The notes: generated by a model not told the origin, from the letters alone. A DNA stretch of 64,000 bases from Streptomyces albidoflavus (GCF_000719955.1 NZ_JOII01000022.1:62001-126000), one strand, 5' to 3'. Counted from the stretch's first letter, positions 17,570 through 26,099 are shown. Numbers and translations: made by a program.

Positions 17570-17840
17570 GCGCGAACGCTCCTTGGCGGACGATCGGCCG
17601 GCACGGTCGTCGGGCGGGCCGAGAGGGCGGGGCGGGACAGGCGTACGGGGCGCGGGCCCGGACAGGACCTGGGCGGACGCGGCTAGGGGTACGGGGTGGT
17701 GCGGCGGTACGGGCGGTGCGCGTGCCGGGCGCCGCGGGGCGGCGGACGGCAGCTGGTGCGGGCGGTGCGGTCGTACGCGGTGCGGCGTGGAGTTCCGGCC
17801 GGGGACGGGTACGTCCGGACACCGGGCAGCCACGCACCAC
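17570..17840. other. Leader/intergenic stretch, GC-rich
   Basis: About 270 bases upstream of the SBP gene with repetitive GGTACGG/GGTGCGG words and no supported gene. If the promoter at 18076-18104 is real, this is the proximal half of a ~500-nt untranslated leader. Confidence 0.4.
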
Positions 17841-18009
17841 CTGAGGCGTGTCCGCGAAGTCCTGTGCGGTGTCCGCGGTGTCCGGTGCGTGCTCTCGGCA
17901 CGCCGGGCGGAAGCTCTCGTACTGGACGTACTCGGGCTTTCGCCCGGTGGGGCGAGAGTGCGTGCCGGGCGCCGTGGACGCCGTGCGGGACTTTGCGGAC
18001 ATGCCCTAG
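17841..18009. repeat. 169-nt near-perfect palindrome (giant hairpin element)
   Basis: Position i pairs with 35850-i across the whole interval with no insertion or deletion, centred on 17925 in GTACTGGACGTAC. Of 84 opposed positions only about eight are true mismatches. Roughly 20 others are G opposite T on the plus strand. As plus-strand RNA those are allowed G-U pairs; as minus-strand RNA they would be C-A mismatches. The bias suggests selection on a plus-strand RNA fold, or decay by one kind of transition. It lies between the divergent sugar operon and the GH2 gene. It has no terminal ORF or transposase and is likely a member of a dispersed non-autonomous family. Confidence 0.75.
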
Positions 18010-18065
18010 GCCCTTGTCGCCGAAATCCTCGGTCCCATCGGCGAGTTCGGGCCGTCCGGCGGCTC

Positions 18066-18083
18066 GATTTACAACGTTATACA
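18066..18083. promoter_or_regulatory. LacI-type operator O1 over the transporter promoter
   Basis: The site reads GATTTACAACGTTATACA with the AACGTT core at 18073-18078. It overlaps the -10 hexamer (18076-18081 on the minus strand) of the likely transporter promoter, the classic position for LacI-family repression. It matches site O2 (18245-18264) in 14 of 18 aligned positions. Confidence 0.6.
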
Positions 18084-18104
18084 GGCGGCCGGTCAGGGCG
18101 GCAA
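18076..18104 (-). promoter_or_regulatory. Sigma-70-type promoter for the sugar importer operon
   Basis: On the minus strand TTGCCG (18104-18099) and TATAAC (18081-18076) are spaced by exactly 17 bases. The predicted start near 18069 gives a leader of about 500 nt that contains the giant palindrome before the SBP ATG at 17569. Confidence 0.5.
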
Positions 18105-18244
18105 GACCGTTGCCGGGAGATTTCCCGGAGGGCGCCCCGGCCCCTTCGGGGCCCCTGCCCTGCGGGGTGACGGTGGCTCGCACCGGCCTCTGCCGGATCT
18201 CTGGACAGCCGTCGCACGCCGTGCTGTCATACCGCCGAGCGCCG

Positions 18245-18264
18245 GATTTCCAACGTTGCACAAC
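18245..18264. promoter_or_regulatory. LacI-type operator O2 upstream of the GH2 gene
   Basis: The site reads GATTTCCAACGTTGCACA and has a perfect CAACGTTG core at 18251-18258. Its centre is 179 bases from that of O1, about 17 helical turns. It lies 240 bases upstream of the GH2 start, just downstream of a possible plus-strand promoter (TGGACA at 18202, CATACC around 18228). Both arms of the divergent locus would then answer to one repressor, possibly with looping. Confidence 0.55.
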
Positions 18265-18505
18265 CGTCCGGCCCCGCCGCCGCACCGGCACGGGGCACGG
18301 CCGGCCCTGCCCGGCGCCGTGAGCCGCACCACCCAGAGCCGCACCACCGTGCCCTGCCCACCCCCACCCGTCCGGGCCGCCCCGCGCCCCGGACCGGCCC
18401 GACCCGTGTCCGGCGCACGGGCCGCCGCCCTCCCGTACCTCCTCAACCGGACCGCCACGGCCCCCGGCCGGGGCGACCCCCACCGCCCGAGAAGGAGACC
18501 GACCG

Positions 18506-20884
18506 GTGACCGACACCCGCACCCCCGCACCCGGCCGGGGCGCCCGCCCGCGCTCACGGCCCTGGCGGCGGCTGACCACCGCGCTCGCCGCCTGCGCCCT
18601 GGCCGCGACCGGCCTGGCCGCCTCCCCCGCCGGCGCCGCAGGCCAGGCCGCCTGGGAGCCGAAGCCCGCCCCGATGACCACCCCGTGGACCGACCAGGTC
18701 TCCGTGGACAACCCGCTGCCGGAGTACCCGCGCCCGCAGCTGACCCGCCCCGACTGGGCCAACCTCAACGGCATCTGGGACTTCGCGGTCACCGACGCCG
18801 ACGCGGGCGTCCCCGACTCCTTCGACGAGCAGATCCGCGTCCCGTTCGTCGCCGAGTCGGCGCTCTCCGGCATCCAGCGGAAGATCACCCCGGGCGACAA
18901 GCTCTGGTACCAGCGCGAGTTCACCGTCCCCGAGGACTGGGACGGCCGGGAGGTGAAGCTCAACTTCGGCGCCTCGGACTGGGAGACCACGGTCTGGGTC
19001 AACGGCGAGAAGGCCGGTGAGCACCAGGGCGGCTTCGACGCCTTCGACTTCACCATCACCGACCATCTGAAGGCGGGCGCCAACACCGTCACCGTCTCGG
19101 TCTGGGACCCGACCCAGCACGGCGGCGGCGCCGTCGGCAAGCAGCGCCAGGACGACGAGCACGACATCGAGCCGCATCCGGGCGGCGGCATCTGGTACAC
19201 CGCCGCCTCCGGCATCTGGCAGACGGTGTGGCTGGAGCCGGTCGCCCCCGCCCACATCACCCGCCTCGACCTCACCCCCGAGCTGGGCGACGACACCCTG
19301 CGCGCCACCGTGCACGCCGAGGGCGCCGCCGGACGCGAGGTCAAGGTCACCGTCCTGGACGACGGCGAGGAGGTCGGCACCGCCACCGGCGCGGCCGGCG
19401 AGGAGCTGTCGGTCTCCGTGCCCGACCCGCACCTGTGGTCCCCGGACGACCCGTTCCTGTACGACGTGAAGGCCGAGCTGCTCCCGGCGGACGGGGCCGC
19501 CGGCGACGAGGTCGACAGTTACGCGGGGATGCGCTCGATCGGCCTGAAGAAGATCGACGGCGTCCAGCGCCCGGTCCTCAACGGCGAGTTCGTCTTCCAG
19601 ACCGGCACCCTGGACCAGGGCTACTGGCCGGACGGCCTCTACACCGCGCCGACCGACGAGGCCCTCAAGTACGACCTCCAGGCCCACAAGGACCTCGGCT
19701 TCAACATGGTCCGCAAGCACATCAAGGTCGAGCCGCAGCGCTGGTTCCACTGGGCCGACAAGCTGGGCCTGCTGGTCTGGCAGGACATGCCGTCGATGGA
19801 CACCGGCAAGGTCCCGGACGCGCCCGCCCGCGAGCAGTGGGAGAAGGAGTACCACCGGATCATCGACCAGCACCGCTCCTCGCCGTCGGTGGTCATGTGG
19901 GTCAACCAGAACGAGGGCTGGGGCCAGTACGACCAGGCCCGCATCGCCGACGAGGTCAAGGAGGCCGACCCCTCCCGCCTGGTCAACAACATGAGCGGGG
20001 TCAACTGCTGCGGCTCGGTCGACGGCGGCAACGGCGACGTGGTCGACAACCACGTCTACGTCGGCCCCGGCAACACCGCCCCCGAGCCGGACCGGGCCGC
20101 CGTCCTCGGCGAGTTCGGCGGCCTGGGCCTGCGCACCGAGGGCCACGAGTGGTACCCGGGCGGCGGCTTCAGCTACGAGGACCAGGCCGACACGGCCGCC
20201 CTGAACGACCGGTTCGTCGGGCTCCTGGACGGCATCCGCGAGGGCCAGATGCCGGCCGGTCTCTCCGCCTCCGTCTACACCGAGATCACCGACGTGGAGA
20301 ACGAGGTCAACGGCCTGCTCACCTACGACCGCCAGGTCGTCAAGGTCGACCAGGACCGGGTCGCCACCGCCAACCAGGCGCTGATCGACGCCTCCCGCTC
20401 CCTGCCCGGCGCGGTCACCCTGCCCACCGGCGAGAACCGCTCCCTGCGGGTCACCACCGAGGGCCACACCGAGAAGTTCCTCCGCCACCAGGACGGCCTC
20501 GCCTGGACCGCCCCGGTCTCCCAGGAGAGCGACGCCACCCTCAAGGCCGACGCCACCTACAAGGTGGTCCCCGGCCTCGGTGACGAGAACTGCTACTCGC
20601 TCGAATCCCGGAACTACCCGGGCGAGTACCTGCGCCACCGCGAGTCCCGGGTCCGCCGCGACGCCGACGACGGCACCCAGCTCTTCAAGGACGACGCCAC
20701 CTGGTGCGCCGTCCCCGGCGAGAACGGCGTCCGCCTCTCCAGCCTCAACATGTCCGGCAGCTACCTGCGCCACTACGACTCCGAGGTCTGGCTCTCCACC
20801 CCCGGCGGCAAGCAGCCCTACGACACCCTGAGCCACTTCACCGCCGACACCACCTGGGCCCTGGAAGCCCCCTGGGCCCCCTGA
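18506..20884 (+). CDS. Secreted GH2 glycosidase with C-terminal AbfB (CBM42-type) module
   Basis: A 792-residue exported enzyme. Residues 1-46 are a signal peptide with twin arginines (WRRLTTALA) ending ASPAGAAG. Then come the GH2 sugar-binding domain (about 75-250), the immunoglobulin-like domain (about 255-345) and the TIM barrel (about 350-620). Catalytic glutamates are Glu470 (acid/base, VNQNEGWG) and Glu536 (nucleophile, LGEFGG). Residues ~646-792 form an AbfB domain with repeated FLRHQDGL, YLRHRESRV and YLRHYDSEV units, a fold that binds arabinofuranose. GTG at 18506 has GAAGGAG 8 bases upstream. GH2 includes beta-galactosidases, arabinofuranosidases and, as I recall, a Streptomyces beta-galactofuranosidase. 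The neighbouring YtfQRT-like importer makes a furanosidase the preferred inference. Confidence 0.85.
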   Translation: MTDTRTPAPGRGARPRSRPWRRLTTALAACALAATGLAASPAGAAGQAAWEPKPAPMTTPWTDQVSVDNPLPEYPRPQLTRPDWANLNGIWDFAVTDADAGVPDSFDEQIRVPFVAESALSGIQRKITPGDKLWYQREFTVPEDWDGREVKLNFGASDWETTVWVNGEKAGEHQGGFDAFDFTITDHLKAGANTVTVSVWDPTQHGGGAVGKQRQDDEHDIEPHPGGGIWYTAASGIWQTVWLEPVAPAHITRLDLTPELGDDTLRATVHAEGAAGREVKVTVLDDGEEVGTATGAAGEELSVSVPDPHLWSPDDPFLYDVKAELLPADGAAGDEVDSYAGMRSIGLKKIDGVQRPVLNGEFVFQTGTLDQGYWPDGLYTAPTDEALKYDLQAHKDLGFNMVRKHIKVEPQRWFHWADKLGLLVWQDMPSMDTGKVPDAPAREQWEKEYHRIIDQHRSSPSVVMWVNQNEGWGQYDQARIADEVKEADPSRLVNNMSGVNCCGSVDGGNGDVVDNHVYVGPGNTAPEPDRAAVLGEFGGLGLRTEGHEWYPGGGFSYEDQADTAALNDRFVGLLDGIREGQMPAGLSASVYTEITDVENEVNGLLTYDRQVVKVDQDRVATANQALIDASRSLPGAVTLPTGENRSLRVTTEGHTEKFLRHQDGLAWTAPVSQESDATLKADATYKVVPGLGDENCYSLESRNYPGEYLRHRESRVRRDADDGTQLFKDDATWCAVPGENGVRLSSLNMSGSYLRHYDSEVWLSTPGGKQPYDTLSHFTADTTWALEAPWAP

Positions 20885-20904
20885 CCGGCCCCGCACCACG
20901 AACC

Positions 20905-20944
20905 GCCCCGCCCCCGGTACCGGTCCTGGTACCGGGGGCGGGGC
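20905..20944. terminator. Bidirectional terminator
   Basis: A perfect 17-bp stem (20905-20921 with 20928-20944) and a 6-base loop lie between the convergent GH2 gene and the binding-protein-like gene. Confidence 0.8.
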
Positions 20945-20954
20945 ACCTGCGCGC

Positions 20955-21818
20955 TCAGGCCGTCCCGGCCAGCCCCTCCAGCGCCCCGGCCACCTGCTCC
21001 AGGAAGGCCGCCGTCGCCCGGCGGCTGCAGGGCAGTTCGGGGTTCCACGGCAGCACCGGCGCCGCGGCGGTCAGGGCGCGCCAGGCGGGCAGCTCCGCGA
21101 GGGCGGCCGGCTGGTCGGCGTTGCCCCGGGCGTCGCTGAGGACCAGGTCGGGGGTGAGCCCGACGGCCCTGTCCCAGCCCGCCGTACGCCAGTTGACGCC
21201 GCCCTCCTCGCCGGGGTCGGTGAGCCCCACCCCGAGGTCGACCAGGCGCCGCAGCTCCGGCCAGGCCAGCGGGCGGGCCAGGTGGACCTTCTCCGGCCCG
21301 GCCGGGGAGAGCGCCAGCACCCGGACGCCGGGGGCGCGCAGCGCGGCCGTCCGCAGCCGCGCCTCGGCCGCCGCCAGCCGCTCCGCGCCCTCCCCGTCCC
21401 GCCCGCCGAGGGCCACCGCCAGCTCCGCGAACCGCTCCAGCAGCCGCGCCTGCGGGACCTCGCCCGCCACCGACAGGGCGAGGACCGGCAGGCGCGCCCG
21501 CTCGGCCGCCCCGTCGTCCACGGCGTAGGCGTGCTTCCCGTCGTAGGTCACGTCCACGATCAGGTCGGGCCGCTCGCTCAGCAGCCGCTCCTCGTCGAGC
21601 GCGCCGGACGCCCCGAGGTAGGGGATTCCGGCGGGTGCCTCGGGTCCCCACTTGGCCGGATCAGGACGGTCCCCGTCGTGCCCGGAACCGAACACGGCGA
21701 CGGGCAGCACCCCGAGGTCCGCCAGTCCCGCACCCGCCCTGAGATAGGCCGCCACCCGCTCCGGCCTGCGTTCCGACCGCACCGTGACACCCCGGTCGTC
21801 GGTGAACTCCCACGCCAT
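20955..21818 (-). CDS. Fe/cobalamin-type substrate-binding-domain protein without export signal
   Basis: A 287-residue protein with the PBP2-type (Peripla_BP_2, FepB/BtuF) fold: RPERVAAYLRAGAGLADLGV, then ERLLSERPDLIVDVTYD and LTPDLVLSDARG. Such proteins normally bind siderophores or cobalamin outside the cell. Here the reading frame from ATG 21818 begins MAWEFTDDRGVTV directly with the first beta strand, with no signal peptide or lipobox. The in-frame extension to 21941 does not supply one either. No ABC permease or ATPase lies nearby. It may be a cytoplasmic relative with a different role. Family call firm, function uncertain. Confidence 0.72.
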   Translation of the reverse strand: MAWEFTDDRGVTVRSERRPERVAAYLRAGAGLADLGVLPVAVFGSGHDGDRPDPAKWGPEAPAGIPYLGASGALDEERLLSERPDLIVDVTYDGKHAYAVDDGAAERARLPVLALSVAGEVPQARLLERFAELAVALGGRDGEGAERLAAAEARLRTAALRAPGVRVLALSPAGPEKVHLARPLAWPELRRLVDLGVGLTDPGEEGGVNWRTAGWDRAVGLTPDLVLSDARGNADQPAALAELPAWRALTAAAPVLPWNPELPCSRRATAAFLEQVAGALEGLAGTA

Positions 21819-21963
21819 ACGGCACCCGCCCCTTCGCGCACTCGCCCGGTTGTTACCGGTCTCCACCATCCGCCCGCCGATGGCTCCGCACAACCCCGGC
21901 CCGGCGCCCAACCCCCTTGTCCGGCCATCCAGTTGGCACATGCCCCGGGGGCAGGAAAACGCG

Positions 21964-21998
21964 ACGGCCGCCCGCCCCGGTGAGGGGCGGGCGGCCGT
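21964..21998 (-). terminator. Intrinsic terminator of the YoaR-like protein gene
   Basis: A perfect 15-bp stem (21964-21978 with 21984-21998) and a 5-base loop, followed on the minus strand by CGCGTTTTCC. It begins 16 bases past the stop at 22014. Confidence 0.75.
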
Positions 21999-22013
21999 CT
22001 TGGACGTGGCGGG

Positions 22014-24053
22014 TCAGCTCGCGTCGGTCTCGATGACCCCGACGCGCTCGGCGGGCGTCGTGCCGAGCAGCGCCTGGCGCATCGCGCCGATGACGTCCTC
22101 CGGGGTGACCGGCGTCTTGTCGCCGGTGCCACGGGTGATCAGGACGCCGTCGAAGGTGTTGCCGTACAGCTTCTTCAGCGCGGCCTGGTCGTACTTCTCG
22201 ACCAGCTTGCCGTCGACCGCCTGCACGCTGAGGATCTGCGGCAGCGAACGCTCCGGGCCGAAGGGGATGGAGGCGTTCCCGGCCTTGACCGTGACGATGC
22301 CGGACATCGCCGGGACGGCGAACTCCTTCATCATGCGGTCCACCTCGGCCTTGGAGACCGTGGGCTCCCGGGTCGCCATCGGCACCGCCACCGGCCCGGC
22401 CTTCCCGGTCGCCACCTGCGTCCGGTACGCCTGCTCGACGGCGTTGACCGAGCCCTTGACGTCGAGGGTCTTGCCGGCCTTGCCGTAGACCGGGACGGGC
22501 TTGCCGGAGTCGAAGGAGATCGAGCCCTCCACCGCCGACCCGGCGGTGCCCGCGAGCCGGTCGAGGGCGTCGGCCAGCTTCTCCTGGTCGACCGGCATCG
22601 ACGGTTCGACCTCGCGCTGCTGACCGAAGAGCGAGCCGATGACGGTGACCGGGTTGTAGTCGCTGGCGGCGGCGGTCCGGGCGGTCTCCTCGCTGTCCAG
22701 CGAGAGACCGGCCTGAGCGGGCTTCAGCTCGGCCTGCTTGCCGTCCACGTCGAGGGCGAGGGGCAGGGCGGTGCGCTCGCCGAAGGCGGCGTCGAGCTTC
22801 TTGACCGCCTCGTCGTGGGTGGAGCCGCCGATGTCCACCCCGAGGACGGTGGTGCCCTTCGGCACGTCGGCGTGGCCCATGAGCAGCCCCGCGCCGTACA
22901 GCCCGGCGCCGGCCACGACCACGGCCACCCCGAGCAGCACCAGCTTGCTACGGCCCTTCTTCTTCGCCGGGGTGGACGAGGCCGGCTCGGGCTCGCCGAG
23001 CGGTTCGGGCAGCCGGGGCGGGGTGTGTGGCAGCGGCCCGTCCCGGTGGGCGCCGGGCCCGCCGGGACCACCGGGGCCGAACGGTCCGCCGGGGCCGCCC
23101 GTGGCGGGCGGGACGACGGGCAGGCCGCTGGTGAGCGTGTCACCGGAAACGTGCTCGCGCTCGCCGGGCCGCTCGGGTGCGGGCTTCTGCGGGGTGAGCA
23201 CGGCGGTGTCGTCGCTCATCGGTCCGGCGGGCGGGCGAGGTCCGCCCGGGCGCGGGGTGTTCCCGGTGTCGCCGGGCGGGCGGCCGCCGTCGGAGAGGAC
23301 GGGGCGGACCGTCGAGTCGCCGCTGACCGGGCCGCCGGTGGGGCCGTCGGGCCGTCCGGGGCCGGGGCCCAGCGGTCCCTGGGCGACGGCCCGGGAGACA
23401 TCGAAGGAGCCGGTGGTGCCGTTGCGGCCCGGGGTGCCGGTCGGGCCGGTGTCGCCGGTGGCGCCCGAGCCGTAGGGCGCCTGCCCGGAGCCGCCCGGGC
23501 GCGGACCGGGGCCGCCGGTGGCGGGGCCGGTCGGGGTGCCGGAGGCGGGCGTACCGCCGCTCGGGCCGGTTCCGCCGCGCGGGGCGGAGCCCGCGCCCGC
23601 GGCGCCGCCCGCGGCCGGACGGGCGCCGCCCTTGCGTGGCGCGAACCAGTCGCTGGTGGGCTTGTCGGCCGGGCGCGGGGCCTCCTCGGCGGGGGCCTCG
23701 GCACCGGCGTGGCCGCCGGGACGCTCCTGGCCGCCCGGGGCGGGCGGTCCGGGCCGCTCGGCGGCGGGCTCGGGCGCCGCCGTCTCCCCTGTCTCGGCGT
23801 CGCCGTCCTTGTCGGCGACGGGGGTACGCATGACGACCGGCGGGATGGGCCGCGATCCGGGGATGTTGATCCGGATACGCGTCGTCAGCGTGGTCTCGGT
23901 CTTCCGCTCGGCGTCGCCTCGGCCGTCCGCGGCCGGGCCGCGCTCGTCGGCGCCGCCCGCGGCGGACGCCCCGTACGGCGGTGTCCCCGAGGGGTAGGCG
24001 GTGTTGTCGCGGCCCTGGGGTCCGGACGACGAACTGTCAGTTTCACGACTCAA
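22014..24053 (-). CDS. Membrane protein with long disordered N-terminus and YoaR-like peptidoglycan-binding domains
   Basis: A 679-residue protein. Residues 1-365 are cytoplasmic, Gly/Pro-rich low complexity with a conserved-looking island (TTRIRINIPGSRPIPPVVMRTPV, ~55-77). A single membrane segment follows a Lys-rich stretch (AKKKGRSKLVLLGVAVVVAGAGL, ~365-390). The external part has two repeats of the PG_binding_4/YoaR type (KGTTVLGVDIGGSTHDEAVKKL begins the first). It lacks the VanW domain that often follows. TTG at 24053 is taken as start because GGGAGAA precedes it, and the frame further upstream looks non-coding. A cell-wall-associated role is inference from the fold. It is followed by a strong terminator. 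Confidence 0.7.
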   Translation of the reverse strand: MSRETDSSSSGPQGRDNTAYPSGTPPYGASAAGGADERGPAADGRGDAERKTETTLTTRIRINIPGSRPIPPVVMRTPVADKDGDAETGETAAPEPAAERPGPPAPGGQERPGGHAGAEAPAEEAPRPADKPTSDWFAPRKGGARPAAGGAAGAGSAPRGGTGPSGGTPASGTPTGPATGGPGPRPGGSGQAPYGSGATGDTGPTGTPGRNGTTGSFDVSRAVAQGPLGPGPGRPDGPTGGPVSGDSTVRPVLSDGGRPPGDTGNTPRPGGPRPPAGPMSDDTAVLTPQKPAPERPGEREHVSGDTLTSGLPVVPPATGGPGGPFGPGGPGGPGAHRDGPLPHTPPRLPEPLGEPEPASSTPAKKKGRSKLVLLGVAVVVAGAGLYGAGLLMGHADVPKGTTVLGVDIGGSTHDEAVKKLDAAFGERTALPLALDVDGKQAELKPAQAGLSLDSEETARTAAASDYNPVTVIGSLFGQQREVEPSMPVDQEKLADALDRLAGTAGSAVEGSISFDSGKPVPVYGKAGKTLDVKGSVNAVEQAYRTQVATGKAGPVAVPMATREPTVSKAEVDRMMKEFAVPAMSGIVTVKAGNASIPFGPERSLPQILSVQAVDGKLVEKYDQAALKKLYGNTFDGVLITRGTGDKTPVTPEDVIGAMRQALLGTTPAERVGVIETDAS

Positions 24054-24275
24054 GGCAGGTTCTCCCGATCGGCTCCACCGCCCCTGTCGGCCTTGCTCGG
24101 GGTTCTTCAGACACCCCCTGGGGCGGTTCGGCGGCGCGCACCACCATACTGTCCGCCACCGGTCCGTATCGTGCGCCCGGTGTTCAAACCATCCGTGGGG
24201 CTCATGGTGCCCGTGTGCCGGAAGTGGTAAGTCCGGTCCCAACTGGGACGCCTCGGGCGCCCGGAGGCCGTACGG
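24054..24275. other. Intergenic region upstream of the YoaR-like gene
   Basis: About 220 bases between two minus-strand genes. It should hold the promoter of the 24053 gene. I see no repeat or RNA structure I can defend. Confidence 0.4.
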
Positions 24276-24734
24276 TCACCCCTCGCCCGGACCCGGACGC
24301 CAGAGGGTGGCGCAGATCACAGCCAACGCCATCCCTCCGAGGAGGAAGAGGTACGATCCGCCGCCCGCCGCGAAGACGAAGTCGCCCTCGGGCCGCGTGG
24401 TGGTGAGCAGGATGACGGCGGCCATCCACCCGGCGACCGCGGCGACGGCCCCGCCGCGCGCCCGGGCCACCCACCCCGACCCCAGGAAGACCCCCACGGC
24501 GGCGACGAGCGCGAGCAGCAGCCCGCCGGGGAACCAGGCGGCCTGGAGCAGGCTGCCCGCCACCCCGGTCACCGCGCCGAGCAGGAACAGCGGGACGTAG
24601 AGCGCCAGTCGGCGCGGGGAGAAGCCGCCGCCGGAGAAGCCGAGGAGCTGCGCCGTGGAGGGCGGCCGCTCCCCCGCCCGGGCGCGGGCACGGGTGGCTC
24701 CGGAGGGACGCGGGGCGTCCTGGGCGGGGCTCAT
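24276..24734 (-). CDS. DUF6113 family membrane protein
   Basis: A 152-residue protein with a charged N-terminal tail of about 35 residues and four hydrophobic segments ([70 protein letters not shown]). It contains the [10 protein letters not shown] loop found in the streptomycete DUF6113 family. The ATG overlaps the mshB stop by 4 bases, so it is translationally coupled to mshB. A link to mycothiol is only positional. Function unknown. Confidence 0.75.
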   Translation of the reverse strand: MSPAQDAPRPSGATRARARAGERPPSTAQLLGFSGGGFSPRRLALYVPLFLLGAVTGVAGSLLQAAWFPGGLLLALVAAVGVFLGSGWVARARGGAVAAVAGWMAAVILLTTTRPEGDFVFAAGGGSYLFLLGGMALAVICATLWRPGPGEG

Positions 24735-25648
24735 CGCGCGCTCCCGGCGTCCGCCACGGCGTCGAGTCCGGCGAAGAGGCCGGTCTCCCGCTCGCCCTCC
24801 GGCGCCCCCGGCGGACCGGCCACCCGTTCGTAGTACTCGACGGTGAAGAGCGGCTGGGCCTGTTCGTTGGAGAGGACGAAGAGGGGTTCGGCGACGGTGA
24901 TCTGGGTGGCGTGGGCGCGCATCGCGGCGGCCTTCGCCCCGGCGTACGCGGTGCCGTCCACCACGGTGGTGACCTGCTCGTCCGCGACCACGCCCGGCAG
25001 GTCGGCGACGTCGGCGACCTGGGTGAACGGGGTGCCGGCCAGCGCCTCGGGGAGCGCGGCGAACGCCTCCTCGGCGACCGAGCGGGGCAGGCGGTTCCAG
25101 TAGATCCGGGTGATGCGGTGGGCCGGGCCGAGGTCGGGGCGGAGCGCCGGGTCGGCGGCGAGTTCGGCGGCGCGGTGGGCGACCCGGTGGGCCTGGATGT
25201 GGTCGGGGTGGCCGTAGCCGCCGTCGGGGTCGTAGGTGACCAGGACCTGCGGGCGGACCTCGCGGATCACCTCGACGAGGTGGAGCGCGGCCTCGTCCAC
25301 GTCGGCGCTCCAGAAGGCGCGACCGGCGGTGTTCTGGGGCAGGCCCATCATGCCGGAGTCGCGGTAGCGTCCGGCGCCGCCGAGGAAGCGGTGGTCCTGG
25401 ACGCCCAGTTCGCGCATGGCGGCGGACAGCTCGCCGACCCGGTGCGGGCCGAGCGCGTCGTCCCGGTCGGCGGCGAGCCGCGCCAGTTCGGGCGGGATGA
25501 TCTCGCCCTCCTCGCCGAGGGTGCAGGTCACCAGGGTGACGTGGACGCCCTCGGCGGCGTAGCGGGCCATGGTGGCGCCGTTGTTGATGGACTCGTCGTC
25601 CGGGTGCGCGTGGACGAGCAGGAGTCGGCGGGCGGGCAGATCCGTCAT
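24731..25648 (-). CDS. mshB: N-acetylglucosaminyl-inositol deacetylase (mycothiol biosynthesis)
   Basis: A 305-residue zinc deacetylase of the LmbE/PIG-L family. It removes the acetyl group of 1-D-myo-inosityl-2-acetamido-2-deoxy-glucopyranoside, the second committed step of mycothiol synthesis. The zinc site is visible in [15 protein letters not shown] (His-Pro-Asp-Asp) and in [17 protein letters not shown] with the later metal His. The long C-terminal portion ([22 protein letters not shown]) is that of MshB rather than of the mycothiol conjugate amidase Mca. GCFRLGGLG-type residues of Mca are absent. It heads a two-gene unit with the DUF6113 protein. Confidence 0.92.
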   Translation of the reverse strand: MTDLPARRLLLVHAHPDDESINNGATMARYAAEGVHVTLVTCTLGEEGEIIPPELARLAADRDDALGPHRVGELSAAMRELGVQDHRFLGGAGRYRDSGMMGLPQNTAGRAFWSADVDEAALHLVEVIREVRPQVLVTYDPDGGYGHPDHIQAHRVAHRAAELAADPALRPDLGPAHRITRIYWNRLPRSVAEEAFAALPEALAGTPFTQVADVADLPGVVADEQVTTVVDGTAYAGAKAAAMRAHATQITVAEPLFVLSNEQAQPLFTVEYYERVAGPPGAPEGERETGLFAGLDAVADAGSAR

Positions 25649-25717
25649 GCGCCCACCCTACGAGGCGGCCGGGCGCACGACGGAGCAGGCCACGGCGGAC
25701 GGCACCGCCGGCGGCCC

Positions 25718-25742
25718 AGGCCCTGTCCGCCGGACAGGGCCT
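25718..25742 (-). terminator. Palindromic terminator of the small membrane protein gene
   Basis: AGGCCCTGTCCG (25718-25729) is exactly complementary to CGGACAGGGCCT (25731-25742). It is 28 bases past the stop at 25771. Confidence 0.55.
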
Positions 25743-25770
25743 CACCCGGGCCGGCCTGGCCCGGGCGGGG

Positions 25771-25965
25771 TCAGAACTTGATACCGCCGATCATGCCCGC
25801 CACGTTCGAGGTGAAGTCCCCGATCATGGGGCCCACGGACGAGCTGGCCAGATAGAAGCCCAGCAGGACGCAGACCAGGGCGTGCGCGCTCTTGAGACCC
25901 GATTTACGGATCAGCAGGACGACGACGATCAGCAGCAGCACCACCGCCGAAATCGAGAGTGCCAC
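25771..25965 (-). CDS. 64-residue hydrophobic membrane protein
   Basis: The peptide begins with a membrane helix (SISAVVLLLIVVVLLIRKSG), then a short positive loop and a second, weaker hydrophobic stretch (ALVCVLLGFYLASSSVGPMIG), ending GMIGGIKF. It looks like a two-helix holin-sized protein. I recall similar small proteins conserved in Streptomyces, but I cannot name a family. GTG at 25965 is fixed by an unusually extended Shine-Dalgarno, CGGAGGTGAT at 25971-25980, complementary to the 16S tail over nine or more bases. This predicts very efficient translation. It is divergent from the S9 peptidase across an operator-like palindrome. Confidence 0.75.
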   Translation of the reverse strand: MALSISAVVLLLIVVVLLIRKSGLKSAHALVCVLLGFYLASSSVGPMIGDFTSNVAGMIGGIKF

Positions 25966-26099
25966 GGCGGATCACCTCCGGTTTCCTCGGTGGACCGATC
26001 TCTTGGATCTGTGGCGCCGTCCCGGGCGGGGCGACGCGGTCAACTCGTGTGCGGGCAGGGCGGAACAGCCCGGTCGGGAGAGGGATACCCACCAGGCGC

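Noticed and set aside
14744..17686. A 980-codon plus-strand open frame
   Set aside because: It is antisense to the intact sugar ABC transporter ATPase and binding protein genes and has no domain.
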